This document shows, in pieces, positions 25,023 to 33,988 of a stretch of 64,000 nucleotides of DNA. A model generated the notes under the pieces. That model searched no databases and was not told where the DNA came from. It was given only the letters and a program-made list of their open reading frames with translations. Positions within the stretch are counted from its first letter, which is position 1; every line of letters starts with the position of its first letter. Both the position numbers and the translations under genes were made by a program. This stretch comes from Thalassotalea fonticola (GTDB taxonomy: Bacteria > Pseudomonadota > Gammaproteobacteria > Enterobacterales > Alteromonadaceae), in the NCBI RefSeq assembly GCF_032911225.1, contig NZ_CP136600.1:3782001-3846000 (forward strand). The letters run 5' to 3'.

Positions 25023-26624
25023 TTATTCAGTTATATCAATAGCATGCTCTTGCAGTGTGGCTAGCATAGGTTGTAAGTGCTGTTCGTATTTGCGCCAGCG
25101 GCCAATAGAGCGGGTATGCGCAGGCTCGCGTACTTGCACCGCGCTGGCGGTAGTAACTGCACTATCTTGTTGATGGAAATTTAGACAGTTGTCTTGCCAA
25201 GGTAGCCCAAGAAATTCAATTAATGCTCTGGCATTCGGTTCTAAATTACGAGCCGTTTGTTCATAACTAATGTCGAAGAAACGCCCGGGAAATCGTTCTC
25301 GCCACACTTGCATTAATTTTAAATATCTAACATGGTGGCGCGCCATTTCTTCCTGATCATAGGAGTGCAGATAAGCATCGGCAAATAATTGTTTATAACT
25401 GGCAAAACAGGCATCCATGGGATTGCGCACCAAATGTACTATTTTCGCGTTTGGAAAGGCTTTTAAAATAAGCGGAATTAGTAGGTAATTTTGTGGTAGT
25501 TTATCAACAAACCTCGGAGTGTCACCTTGCATTCGTTTAGTACTTTGCAGATACATATTGGCGACTTTAGTCATATCTAAATCTTTCGCGGCTAGGAGTA
25601 ACTCGGGCGAAAATCGTTGTTTACTAGTGGTGCGACTAAGCCGGCGCAACGCCAAACCAAATTGCTGTAACTCACCTGCTGAATGCACATCTGAATGAGC
25701 GGTGATAATCCGCTCGATTAGCGTTGTGCCAGTACGAGGTTGACCTAAAACAAATATAGGGGCGGTTGTTGGGTTACCGGTGTGTCCCTGTTCGAGCCAT
25801 TCTTCATTGTAATTATCAATTAAACATTGAAATGATTTAATTTCAGCTTGCTCATCAAAATTGTTGGCTTCACGTTTGGCCTTAGCACCTTGCTCAAAAG
25901 CAGCAAAGGCTTGTGGCCATTGCTGTAAGTCTTCATATTCTTTACCTATCGCATACTGATAAAACGCGAGTGCATTATTATTGCTATTTTCGTTGTTCGC
26001 TAACATCATTTGCATTTCATCAATATGGTTTTTATCTTGGGCTTTTATTGATTTTGAAATAGACCAATGCGCTTGTGCTGAGTTTGCTCTAAGCTTAATA
26101 ATATCTCTCAATAAAGCTTCAGCTGCCGCTGTTTCGCCATGAAAGATTAAACAATTTGCCAAGTTCCCCATAAACAATGGGTGATTTGGTTTTATTGCAT
26201 TGGCTTTGCTAAAGAACATTTTGGCCAGGCCGTGTTCGCCCATCATGGATAAGGTTGTGCCAATTAAATCTAATACTAATGGATCCTCGGTTTTAATGCG
26301 CCTTGTGTGTTGCAGCGCCTGATCGGCAAGATTCACTTTGCCTTCATCCATGTAAAGTTTGGCTAAATTTGCCCAGGCGGCAACATGGTCATTATCTAAT
26401 TTTACTACTGATTGAAACGCACTAAAGGCAATGCGTTTATTTTTGCTAGCCAGGCCAACCAAACCAACTAAGAAATGACCCGGGACCAAGTCGGGCTTAA
26501 GAGTTAATATTTTTTGACAAATCTCACTGGCGGTATCAAATTGATGCTTTGATAAAGCAAAAAATCCTTGTTTAAGTAAACTTTGCAATGTTGGCTGAAG
26601 GTTTTGGCTGGCGATACTATTCAT
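25023..26624 (-). CDS. TPR-repeat sulfotransferase-like protein
   Basis: A 533-residue protein. The N-terminal ~280 residues are tetratricopeptide repeats (for example VAAWANLAKLYMDEGKVNLA, PLFMGNLANCLIFHGETAAA). The C-terminal half is a sulfotransferase fold: the PAPS 5'-phosphosulfate loop GQPRTGTTLIERI is at ~294-306, and the 3'-phosphate motif VHLVRNPMDACFASYK lies near 395. No signal peptide, so cytoplasmic. The true start is probably ATG at 26624; one TTG codon precedes it. Sulfotransferases of this type are frequent beside TonB receptors in marine bacteria, but the acceptor is unknown, and activity on an amine substrate or a peptide tyrosine are both guesses. It lies between the receptor and the FAD/GcvT operon on the same strand. 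Confidence 0.85.
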   Translation of the reverse strand: MNSIASQNLQPTLQSLLKQGFFALSKHQFDTASEICQKILTLKPDLVPGHFLVGLVGLASKNKRIAFSAFQSVVKLDNDHVAAWANLAKLYMDEGKVNLADQALQHTRRIKTEDPLVLDLIGTTLSMMGEHGLAKMFFSKANAIKPNHPLFMGNLANCLIFHGETAAAEALLRDIIKLRANSAQAHWSISKSIKAQDKNHIDEMQMMLANNENSNNNALAFYQYAIGKEYEDLQQWPQAFAAFEQGAKAKREANNFDEQAEIKSFQCLIDNYNEEWLEQGHTGNPTTAPIFVLGQPRTGTTLIERIITAHSDVHSAGELQQFGLALRRLSRTTSKQRFSPELLLAAKDLDMTKVANMYLQSTKRMQGDTPRFVDKLPQNYLLIPLILKAFPNAKIVHLVRNPMDACFASYKQLFADAYLHSYDQEEMARHHVRYLKLMQVWRERFPGRFFDISYEQTARNLEPNARALIEFLGLPWQDNCLNFHQQDSAVTTASAVQVREPAHTRSIGRWRKYEQHLQPMLATLQEHAIDITE

Positions 26625-26767
26625 CAAAGCTATCCGGAAATTATTATTGTTTTTAGTTGTTTATGAAACTACATAGATGAAGCATGTCTATTAATTAGAC
26701 TCTTTATATCTACACTATCATGAACACTAACTTAATCAAGCGGCAAAAACGTAATTGCTATTCCACA

Positions 26768-27040
26768 TTAATGTCGAGATTTCACTATTAAATAAGCCCC
26801 AAGCATGATGATAAATATTGATAGAAATGGCACAACAACTTCAAATGAACTGTTGATACCTATGTTCGTCATAAAGGCAAAAATTGGCGTACTCCAATAT
26901 GAACCAAAACATATAGTTAAGAAGCCAATGGTTATGGCAACAACACCTAGGGTGATTAATGCGTATTGTTTGCTATTTCTATTTTTACTATTGGGCACCG
27001 CAGGTGTTGTATCTACGCCTTGATGATTTACAGTATTCAT
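26768..27040 (-). CDS. Small two-helix membrane protein
   Basis: A 90-residue unrecognised protein. The soluble N-terminus (NTVNHQGVDTTPAVPNSK) is followed by two hydrophobic segments, YALITLGVVAITIGFLTICF and VVPFLSIFIIMLGAYLIV. TAGGAA precedes the ATG. The gene lies 11 bases after the ferric-reductase-like membrane gene and probably ends the operon that begins with puuB copy 3. It may be an accessory subunit of that membrane protein; this is inference from position only. Confidence 0.6.
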   Translation of the reverse strand: MNTVNHQGVDTTPAVPNSKNRNSKQYALITLGVVAITIGFLTICFGSYWSTPIFAFMTNIGINSSFEVVVPFLSIFIIMLGAYLIVKSRH

Positions 27041-27051
27041 TAGAAAAATTC

Positions 27052-27717
27052 CTAAGCTGGTTTTCTTTTATCAGCTAGCTGCCAGCGTTTTTTGCTCCAT
27101 GCCGTCATACGTAGAGCCCAAACGATAAACCCGCACCAGTAAAAAACATAATCAATAGGCTGGTCAATGCCAACGTAATAGAAAAGTTCGTACCAATAAG
27201 TACTCCATACCGTTGCCCAGAGAAAATAAATTCCCCATTTGTGCAGTATGCGCCATTGCATCGGGCTGATTGCTTTACGGCCAAAATTAAACGACGTTAC
27301 TGTCATGGCGAACAAGATAATGTAACCAGGAAGCTGAATAATAATGTCGCTAAATAGATAGACATTATTAATATAGTGTTCTTGAAAAATGGTAACTAGC
27401 CAAACGATAAACAATAATTGCCAAGCCATTGCTGCTGAATAGGCAACACCTATAAATTTGCGATTTCGTAACAACCAGCGACTGAATACTCCTGGAAATA
27501 GCGCATGATAAGCAGATGCTACAAAGCTAAAATAAAGCAAAGGTACTGAGCAGCGTACGGTGAACTGGATCATTGCCGAAATATCTTCAGCTTTGCTCAA
27601 ATCGACAGTGCTGATCGTAAAAAATACGGCTATTGAGATCGTTACGCTGATAAGCCAAAAAAGTTGCCAACCATTAATAAGTTTATTTTTAAGAAAAACA
27701 TTCATCTTACTAGTCAT
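27052..27717 (-). CDS. Six-helix membrane protein resembling ferric reductase-like domain
   Basis: About 221 residues with six membrane helices. The blocks SRWLLRNRKFIGVAYS and MQWRILHKWGIYFLWATVW resemble the heme-b four-helix core of the ferric reductase-like/MsrQ superfamily, where RRxLG and WxxLHRLxY surround the heme histidines. The histidine expected in the helix after RKFIG is replaced by Gln (AAMAWQLLF), leaving only the LHKW histidine clear, so heme binding is uncertain. The frame begins with TTG 11 codons earlier; I prefer the ATG at 27717, but ribosome sites are weak for both. Seventeen bases or so after the PYROXD2-like gene, it could take electrons from that flavoenzyme to the quinone pool. 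This is inference. Confidence 0.6.
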   Translation of the reverse strand: MTSKMNVFLKNKLINGWQLFWLISVTISIAVFFTISTVDLSKAEDISAMIQFTVRCSVPLLYFSFVASAYHALFPGVFSRWLLRNRKFIGVAYSAAMAWQLLFIVWLVTIFQEHYINNVYLFSDIIIQLPGYIILFAMTVTSFNFGRKAISPMQWRILHKWGIYFLWATVWSTYWYELFYYVGIDQPIDYVFYWCGFIVWALRMTAWSKKRWQLADKRKPA

Positions 27718-27769
27718 ATAGGTCACTTTGTTTTCACATTTACGTTGCAAGCAACTACTTAATTATAGT

Positions 27770-29359
27770 TTATAAGTCTTGTAGAATTTTCTTTGCTGCA
27801 TTATGTCCTGGTGCTCCGGTAACACCGCCACCGGGGTGCGAACCAGAGCCGCATAGGTACAAGCCTTTTATTGGCGTTGAATATTGGGCAGCATCTGGAT
27901 GGGGACGCATGCTGAACAGTTGATCGGGCTCTAATCGGCCATGACAAATATCACCACGGGTCATACCAAACGTACGCTCAATATCTAAAGGAGTTAAGCA
28001 CTGATAACCGACTAGAATATCTTGCAGGTTAGGAATGTACTTGCGCAAATAGGCGAATATATTTTCTACTACTTTATCTTTTTCTTGATCCCAGTGTTTG
28101 CCATCGGCTAAATCATAAGGCATATATTTACACAATAAACTCATTACATGGTGCCCCGGCCCTGCTAATGAGTCGTCAACGGTACTGGGGATAAAAGCTT
28201 CAATAATAGGTGGGTCTGCCGGTATACCTGCTCGGGCCGACCGATAGGCACGCTCAACATGATCTTTGCCTTCTATAATTGAGATTGAACCTAAATGATG
28301 GGCACTTATCCCTTCACTTGGCAGGCAAGCAAATTGTGGTACGCCATTTAACGCAAGATTCATTCTTAATGACGCCGATTCTTGTCGAATAACTTTAATG
28401 TCTTTACTGAAACTTTTCGGTAAGTGTTGTTCTCCAACAAGTGTTAAAAAGGTTGTTTTTGGATCTGTATTGGCAGCGATGATCTTGGCTGATAACGTCT
28501 GGCCATCATCGAGTGTTACCCCTGTTGCGGTGTTATTTTCGATATTAATTCTTGCTACACCAGCATTGGTTTTTATCATCACACCTTTGTCTCGCGCAGA
28601 TTCTGCCATTGCTTGGGTGATGCTACCCATGCCACCTTTTACATAACCCCAAGCACCTTTCTTACCATCTATGCCACCAACAGCATGATGTAACATTGCC
28701 ATGGACGCACCGGGTTGATGCAATGAAGTAAAACTGGCTGGCAGACAATGCTGCGCCATCACAGCTTTAATTTTATCGCTTTCAAACCAACGCTCGATCA
28801 TGGTTTCCGGGGCGCCAATAAATAATTGCAGCATCCGGTAACGGCTGTCGCTGTCTAGCTTGTAAAAATCTAAGCCTAATTTTACCGTGCTTAGCAAATC
28901 AGTCGCGCCACCGCCGCTCAGTTTTGGCGGTGCTTGTAGCCATTGCTTGGCAACAACGTCACCAACTTTATCAATGATGCTATGCAGCTGTTGGTATGAG
29001 TCATAATCAGTCGCGGAAAATTTACTGAATTGTTGGCGGTTTTCGTTTTCATCACTACCAAGTAACAGGTAATCGCCGTTAAGGTTTGGATAAAAAGCAT
29101 TGTCGAGTGGCAGGGTTTGATAGCCATATTTTTTTAATTGTAGATCGGCAATAATTTCTGGTCGCAATAAGCTAACGACATAGGATGCAATTGAATTTCG
29201 ATAACCAGGGTAAAACTCTTCACTCACTGCGGCGCCGCCAACAATATGACGTTGTTCCAATACACATACTTTTAAATCTTGCATCGCTAGGTAGTTGGCT
29301 GTTGTTAGGCCGTTATGACCACCGCCGACAATAATGGCATCAAATTGCTCATTGCTCAT
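27770..29359 (-). CDS. PYROXD2/CrtI-like FAD oxidoreductase (module 2)
   Basis: A 529-residue flavoprotein, third PYROXD2-like protein in the window. VGGGHNGL lies at ~11-18, VCVLEQRHIVGGAAVSEE at ~31-48, MLHHAVGGIDGKKGAWGYVK in the middle and LCGSGSHPGGGVTGAPGHNA at the C-terminus. The run of motifs matches human PYROXD2 more closely than the two copies of module 1. Human PYROXD2 variants are linked, as far as I recall, to levels of methylated amines, which fits an N-demethylation theme. AGGGG precedes the ATG. It follows the symporter gene by 27 bases in the puuB3-GcvT-symporter operon. Substrate unknown. Confidence 0.86.
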   Translation of the reverse strand: MSNEQFDAIIVGGGHNGLTTANYLAMQDLKVCVLEQRHIVGGAAVSEEFYPGYRNSIASYVVSLLRPEIIADLQLKKYGYQTLPLDNAFYPNLNGDYLLLGSDENENRQQFSKFSATDYDSYQQLHSIIDKVGDVVAKQWLQAPPKLSGGGATDLLSTVKLGLDFYKLDSDSRYRMLQLFIGAPETMIERWFESDKIKAVMAQHCLPASFTSLHQPGASMAMLHHAVGGIDGKKGAWGYVKGGMGSITQAMAESARDKGVMIKTNAGVARINIENNTATGVTLDDGQTLSAKIIAANTDPKTTFLTLVGEQHLPKSFSKDIKVIRQESASLRMNLALNGVPQFACLPSEGISAHHLGSISIIEGKDHVERAYRSARAGIPADPPIIEAFIPSTVDDSLAGPGHHVMSLLCKYMPYDLADGKHWDQEKDKVVENIFAYLRKYIPNLQDILVGYQCLTPLDIERTFGMTRGDICHGRLEPDQLFSMRPHPDAAQYSTPIKGLYLCGSGSHPGGGVTGAPGHNAAKKILQDL

Positions 29360-29386
29360 CTCTGAACCCCTACTGGCAGTGTTAAT

Positions 29387-31189
29387 TTAAGCATTGCTAC
29401 CTTCACCTTCTATGCTCGTTTCACTGTCAGTATTAACTTTAGGGTTAGCGGTATAAGAGCGATTAACGATCCGGTAGGTTAATATGCCTAAAGGTACATA
29501 TATAGCCGCCCAACCAAGCGCTAATAAAGCTTCTGCGCTAAACCAATCTAAATTACCATTATTTAATAAAGTCCCAGTCCCCTTTTGATATGGATATACG
29601 TAGTAAATCATTAGCATTGTTGATAACAACAGGCCAAAAATGATCACTGCGATGCCGGCCCATTGGGTTTTCTTGGTTTGAATTTTGCTTTGTTCTTCAG
29701 TTGGCATTTGGTGTAATTCAAGCCGGCGTTGTTTTTCAATATCGCTAACTTGACCTAATCGAGAAACCACGATAATGGTTATCAGGCTTATTATACAGCC
29801 GACTAGAATAGGGTTTAGATACGAAGGCAGATCAATTATGCCCGACACATCAAGAAATCTTGGAATAATATTGCCGACAAAACCACTGATGATCCCCCAA
29901 TATGCACCGCGCTCGGTAATGGATTTACTCCAAATACTCATAAAGGCAATGGGTCCCCAAGACGAGGCAAATACAGTACCGACATAGTTGCTTAACCAAA
30001 AAATATCTACCACTGTGACAAAGCTGATTAACAAGGTGACTACACTGACCACAAGCATAACAATCCGACTAAAGCGCAATAGGGTTTTGTCGTCAGCTTG
30101 CTCGGGACTTTTTTGTTTACTAGGAATAATATCGTTACTAACGCTAAAGCCTACCAAAGATAAAAATGTCGTCGATGAGGAAAGCGCTGCTGCCATGATA
30201 CCCGCAAGAAGTAGACCGCCAACGATTGCGGGCATCATATTCATCGCCGCATAGATCATGGTTTGTTCAAATGGGAAAATATCATCTTTGCTTAGGTTTA
30301 CTGCCGTGGCGGCAGCAAATAGTACTAGGTTACTTACTGCAATCACAATAGCGGCTATGCAAGCTGAGCGAACAACCACATGCTCTGATTTTGCCATTAA
30401 GTAGCGACTCGATTGCCAAGGGCTAACAGCAGTTACCAACCCCCAGGCAATACCGGTGATTAATGACCAAATGGCGTAGTCGGCAGGTGTTTGCCATTCG
30501 GTTCCTGCGCCAACCTGTCCGTGCCAGCTCATAAGATCAGGCTTACTCTCCAAGTTTATTAAGCCTTCAAACGCGGTCAACCATCCACCGTGCAGGTCAA
30601 TGATGTAATAAAATGCGACAAAACTCATTATCGTAAATAATAAAAACATTATGGTGTCAGTGATAATTACGCCACGAGAGCCCGAATATAGTGTAAAAAA
30701 CGTATAACAAAACCATGAAGCTATTAATGCTTGTTCATAATTTAATGGAGTAAGATTAGTCAAGATAACAGCTGTACCTTGGGTAACAGCCAGCAAATAG
30801 CCACCTAAACCTAATACCACGGTGATCCCAGCTGCACGGCGCACTGCTTTACTATTAAAGCGGTGACCAAAAAATTCAGCGACGGTTAATACCCGGCTGC
30901 GTCTCAGGTAACGGCCAAAAAATAGCGCGCCAAAAATATAACCTGCTACCCAAGTAGCAGGCCAAAGAATATAAGAGCCACCCTGCGATGCATAAGAAAA
31001 ACCGGTTTCACCTAAAAAGGCATTAGTGCTAAGGACACTTGCCACCAAGGTGCCAACAATTAATATTGTTGGCGCTTTTCGACCAACAACAAAATAATCA
31101 TCAAGGTGTTTTACTTTCTTACCAGCATAGCTGCCAACAAAGAGGTAAATGAGAACACTGATAAGAATGCTGGTGGTATATATGTCCAT
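29387..31189 (-). CDS. Sodium:solute symporter (SSS family)
   Basis: A 600-residue SSS-family transporter with about 14 helices. The first half shows DDYFVVGRKAPTILIVGTL and ASVLSTNAFLGETGFSYASQG; AGIMAAALSSSTTFLSLVGF is the conserved helix carrying sodium-site serines. It imports an organic solute with sodium. Relatives carry proline, pantothenate, urea, choline or carboxylates; this subgroup cannot be assigned. It lies between the GcvT gene (nine bases) and the PYROXD2-like gene (27 bases), so it most likely imports the substrate those enzymes use. In a marine organism sodium coupling is expected. Confidence 0.9.
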   Translation of the reverse strand: MDIYTTSILISVLIYLFVGSYAGKKVKHLDDYFVVGRKAPTILIVGTLVASVLSTNAFLGETGFSYASQGGSYILWPATWVAGYIFGALFFGRYLRRSRVLTVAEFFGHRFNSKAVRRAAGITVVLGLGGYLLAVTQGTAVILTNLTPLNYEQALIASWFCYTFFTLYSGSRGVIITDTIMFLLFTIMSFVAFYYIIDLHGGWLTAFEGLINLESKPDLMSWHGQVGAGTEWQTPADYAIWSLITGIAWGLVTAVSPWQSSRYLMAKSEHVVVRSACIAAIVIAVSNLVLFAAATAVNLSKDDIFPFEQTMIYAAMNMMPAIVGGLLLAGIMAAALSSSTTFLSLVGFSVSNDIIPSKQKSPEQADDKTLLRFSRIVMLVVSVVTLLISFVTVVDIFWLSNYVGTVFASSWGPIAFMSIWSKSITERGAYWGIISGFVGNIIPRFLDVSGIIDLPSYLNPILVGCIISLITIIVVSRLGQVSDIEKQRRLELHQMPTEEQSKIQTKKTQWAGIAVIIFGLLLSTMLMIYYVYPYQKGTGTLLNNGNLDWFSAEALLALGWAAIYVPLGILTYRIVNRSYTANPKVNTDSETSIEGEGSNA

Positions 31190-31197
31190 AATCGTAT

Positions 31198-32421
31198 TTA
31201 TCTGTTTCCATTAAGCGGTGCTGGAGTTTGATTGCGTCTGGCTAAATTAATAAACGGCAGTTGATGCAAACAGCAATGAATGGCCTCTCTGGTTTTTTTA
31301 TCTATGACGTAGGTATCATTAATATCCACGCAACTACTCTTGATTGAAGCGAATCCTATCCATTGCTGTTCGGTTTCGTGCCACACCAGAGAGGGCAGGT
31401 GGCCAACTTGAATTTCAATATTATCAACTAGTGCAAATAGCTCTTGTCCTTCAGCAAGTATAGATTTGTTATTTACTTTGATGCCTTTCATCTTATAACG
31501 AGGGCCGATAACTTTGGCTTGTTGTAATGCCTGTTTACCGACAAAATATTCATCTCGTTCTGCTTTTACGTTCCAGCCTAAGGTAAGCTCGAATGGCGTG
31601 CGTTCATCAATTACATCAGTAAAGCTACCAGCAGTATCCCAGCCTGGTACGATCATGCCGGCTTCAATGCGACACATTTGCAAGGCACTAAGACCATAAC
31701 CCGGCAATGTTATCTGCATTGCCTGCTCAGTATTAACAATCGCTTGTTCTACAGTACTAATAGCTTCAGGAGAGAACCAAATTTCATAGCCTAAATCACC
31801 GGTAAAACCAACTCTGCCAACTAGCACCTGTTGACCGGCTAGCTGGAAATATTTAAGTTCAAAAGGGGCTAGCTGTTCCACATCAGTAAAGCCAAATTGC
31901 TGTAATACCGCACAAGATTTTGGTCCTTGTATGGCAAGTCCGGCAAGGTTTTCTGTTTCTTCCTTAATGAATAGATCGGTAAAGTCATTATATTTGGCAA
32001 AATGGCCATGCAGATCTAATTCTGAGATAAGTAAAAGGTAATCAGTGTCGTTGTACTTGTATACGATACCATCATCAATTAGATAGCCTTGCTCGTTACA
32101 AATAAGACCATAAGCTGCATGCATCCAGGGTAGCTGGCTTACTGGTGAGGTTAAGATGCGATCTAAAAATGCGCCGGCTTCAGCGCCCTTTATGCGTATT
32201 TTCTTCATTGGAGAAGCATCAAAAAGCGCACAACTTTGACGAATTGCCTGGTATTCATCAGCTGGGGCAGTGTATTCCATCGGCAGACAAAACCCGTTCC
32301 AAATATCGTATTCTTCAGGCTCATGACTGGCAATATAATGGTCAAAATCAAAGGCGCTATGCCGTGAAACCAGGTCGCATAGCACACTTTTTTTTGCAGT
32401 ATTGTTCATCTGAATTCTCAT
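31198..32421 (-). CDS. GcvT-like aminomethyltransferase (module 2)
   Basis: A 407-residue GcvT-superfamily protein, paralogue of the one at 1637-2893. LIDDG is at ~114-118, GLAIQGPKSCAVL at ~161-173 and RVGFTGDLGYEIWF at ~203-216. It overlaps the stop of the PuuB-like gene by one base (TAATG), so the two are translationally coupled; an in-frame ATG four codons later is an alternative start. In sarcosine and dimethylglycine dehydrogenases a DAO-type flavin domain is fused to a GcvT domain; here the same pair is encoded by overlapping genes. Transfer of a substrate methyl carbon to tetrahydrofolate is a reasonable inference. Confidence 0.85.
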   Translation of the reverse strand: MRIQMNNTAKKSVLCDLVSRHSAFDFDHYIASHEPEEYDIWNGFCLPMEYTAPADEYQAIRQSCALFDASPMKKIRIKGAEAGAFLDRILTSPVSQLPWMHAAYGLICNEQGYLIDDGIVYKYNDTDYLLLISELDLHGHFAKYNDFTDLFIKEETENLAGLAIQGPKSCAVLQQFGFTDVEQLAPFELKYFQLAGQQVLVGRVGFTGDLGYEIWFSPEAISTVEQAIVNTEQAMQITLPGYGLSALQMCRIEAGMIVPGWDTAGSFTDVIDERTPFELTLGWNVKAERDEYFVGKQALQQAKVIGPRYKMKGIKVNNKSILAEGQELFALVDNIEIQVGHLPSLVWHETEQQWIGFASIKSSCVDINDTYVIDKKTREAIHCCLHQLPFINLARRNQTPAPLNGNR

Positions 32422-33722
32422 TACAACTCATCTAAAATTTTATAATACATCATCCCTATAGCTAAAGCCGGTCGCCTGAACAGCTTTCCTCCGGGGAAGG
32501 AATAATGATGAATTTTCGCTAAAATATCGAACCTTTCAGATTTGCCATCTATTGCTTCAGCGATAACTCTTGCCATCATATGGGTAGGTGCAACTCCATG
32601 ACCTGAATAGGCTTGCACGTAAAAAACATTATCGGCGAGTTTGCCGAGTTGTGGCATACGGTTAAGGCCGATGCCCATTTGCCCGCTCCAGCCAAAATCA
32701 ATATTGATGCCTTTGAGTTCAGGGAACACTTTCAACATCTTTGTTGCCATCGTACCTTTTAAATCTTTAGGCTCTAAACCGGTATAATTTGATAAACCGC
32801 CAAACAACAAACGTTTATCTGCTGATAAACGAAAGTAATCTAGTGCAGTACGCGGATCACATACCGCAACATCAGCCGGCATAATGGTGTTAATTATTTC
32901 GCTTGATAATGGCGCAGTGGCAATAACAGAGCTATTTGATGGTAAGATCTTTTTCGCCAGCTTTGGTACCAGCTCGCCCATATAGGCATTACCACATAAC
33001 ACCACATATTTAGCATTTACCGAGCCGCAATCGGTATGTACAGTCACTCTGCTGCCATGTTCAATATTAATTACTTTTGATTGTTCAAAAATTTCTACGC
33101 CAAGCTCATTGGCCGCATGGGCTTCACCGGCACATAAATTTAGCGGGTGTACATGACCATTGCCGGTAGGGTTGAACAGGCCGCCAATGTAGTTATCGGA
33201 ATTAACAAATTGTTTAACTTCTTTTTCATCAAGCAGTTGTAATTGATGAGGATTTCCATTTTTTTTACTGTGCGCCTGCCATTGGGCAAATTCTTTCATG
33301 TGACGAGGTTTAATTGCTACATCGCAATACCCCCATTTTAGGTCACAATCAATAGTGTATTTAGCAACGCGCTCTCGAATGATATCACCCGCTTCATAGC
33401 CCATATCATAAATGGCGGTAACACCCTTTTTACCAATAGTACGGCTAAATTTATCCGGGTCACCAATACCGCAAATTATTTGCCCACCGTTACGACCAGT
33501 TGCCCCCCAGGCTATACGTTTTGCCTCCAATAGCACCACAGAAAACCCTTTTTCGACCAATTCTAATGCTGTATTAACGCCGCTAAACCCGCCACCAATC
33601 ACCACAACATCGGCTTTTTTATTTCCTTCTAATTTAGGGTAATGGCTAGTGTCATTAGCGGTTGCCGCATAATAAGAGCTAGTATGCTCTTTTTCAGTTA
33701 CGGTTTTCTTTAATCCAAACAT
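32421..33722 (-). CDS. PuuB-like FAD-dependent amine oxidase (copy 3)
   Basis: A 433-residue DAO-family flavoenzyme, with GGGFSG at 43-48, WGATGRNGGQ near 78-87 and VQAYSGHGVAPTHMMA near the C-terminus. It heads an operon with GcvT, symporter, PYROXD2-like and membrane genes. GGAG lies six bases before the ATG. Because of its coupling to a GcvT gene it may act as an N-methyl amine dehydrogenase or oxidase rather than as a gamma-glutamylputrescine oxidase. The double palindrome at 33885-33914 is about 160 bases upstream, shared with the divergent GFA operon. Confidence 0.87.
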   Translation of the reverse strand: MFGLKKTVTEKEHTSSYYAATANDTSHYPKLEGNKKADVVVIGGGFSGVNTALELVEKGFSVVLLEAKRIAWGATGRNGGQIICGIGDPDKFSRTIGKKGVTAIYDMGYEAGDIIRERVAKYTIDCDLKWGYCDVAIKPRHMKEFAQWQAHSKKNGNPHQLQLLDEKEVKQFVNSDNYIGGLFNPTGNGHVHPLNLCAGEAHAANELGVEIFEQSKVINIEHGSRVTVHTDCGSVNAKYVVLCGNAYMGELVPKLAKKILPSNSSVIATAPLSSEIINTIMPADVAVCDPRTALDYFRLSADKRLLFGGLSNYTGLEPKDLKGTMATKMLKVFPELKGINIDFGWSGQMGIGLNRMPQLGKLADNVFYVQAYSGHGVAPTHMMARVIAEAIDGKSERFDILAKIHHYSFPGGKLFRRPALAIGMMYYKILDEL

Positions 33723-33884
33723 ATTTTCTCCACATCAATGTACATAGCTGTAGTACTGGCAAGGTTCGAGTAAGTACAAATGAAAAAATCTTGATAACGG
33801 CTATTAAATTTCATGATGATGACTTTACGCTTTCTATAAGTAGGTAAACATAATAACTGTATCAATGAAAAATCGTGAGGTCAG

Positions 33885-33914
33885 TACCCCTTAGGGGTAT
33901 ATACCTAAGGGGTA
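33885..33914. promoter_or_regulatory. Double TACCCCT operator between divergent operons
   Basis: TACCCCTTAGGGGTA (33885-33899) is a perfect 7-1-7 palindrome. A third AGGGGTA heptamer lies at 33908-33914. The outer arms TACCCCTTAGG and CCTAAGGGGTA also form an 11-base inverted repeat around an eight-base centre. It stands 75 bases before the GFA gene and 163 before puuB copy 3. A near-identical site precedes TonB receptor 2. Confidence 0.72.
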
Positions 33915-33988
33915 TATACATTGTTGTTATAACTTCCTATTCTTTTGATATTACTATTCTTTTATTTGTATTTTAGAGGCCTGTAAAA

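Noticed and set aside
26712..26726. PuuR-like box ACACTATCATGAACA upstream of the sulfotransferase gene
   Set aside because: Matches 12 of 15 positions but lacks the AAAATAT portion that gives specificity, and has no puu gene nearby; likely chance in AT-rich DNA.
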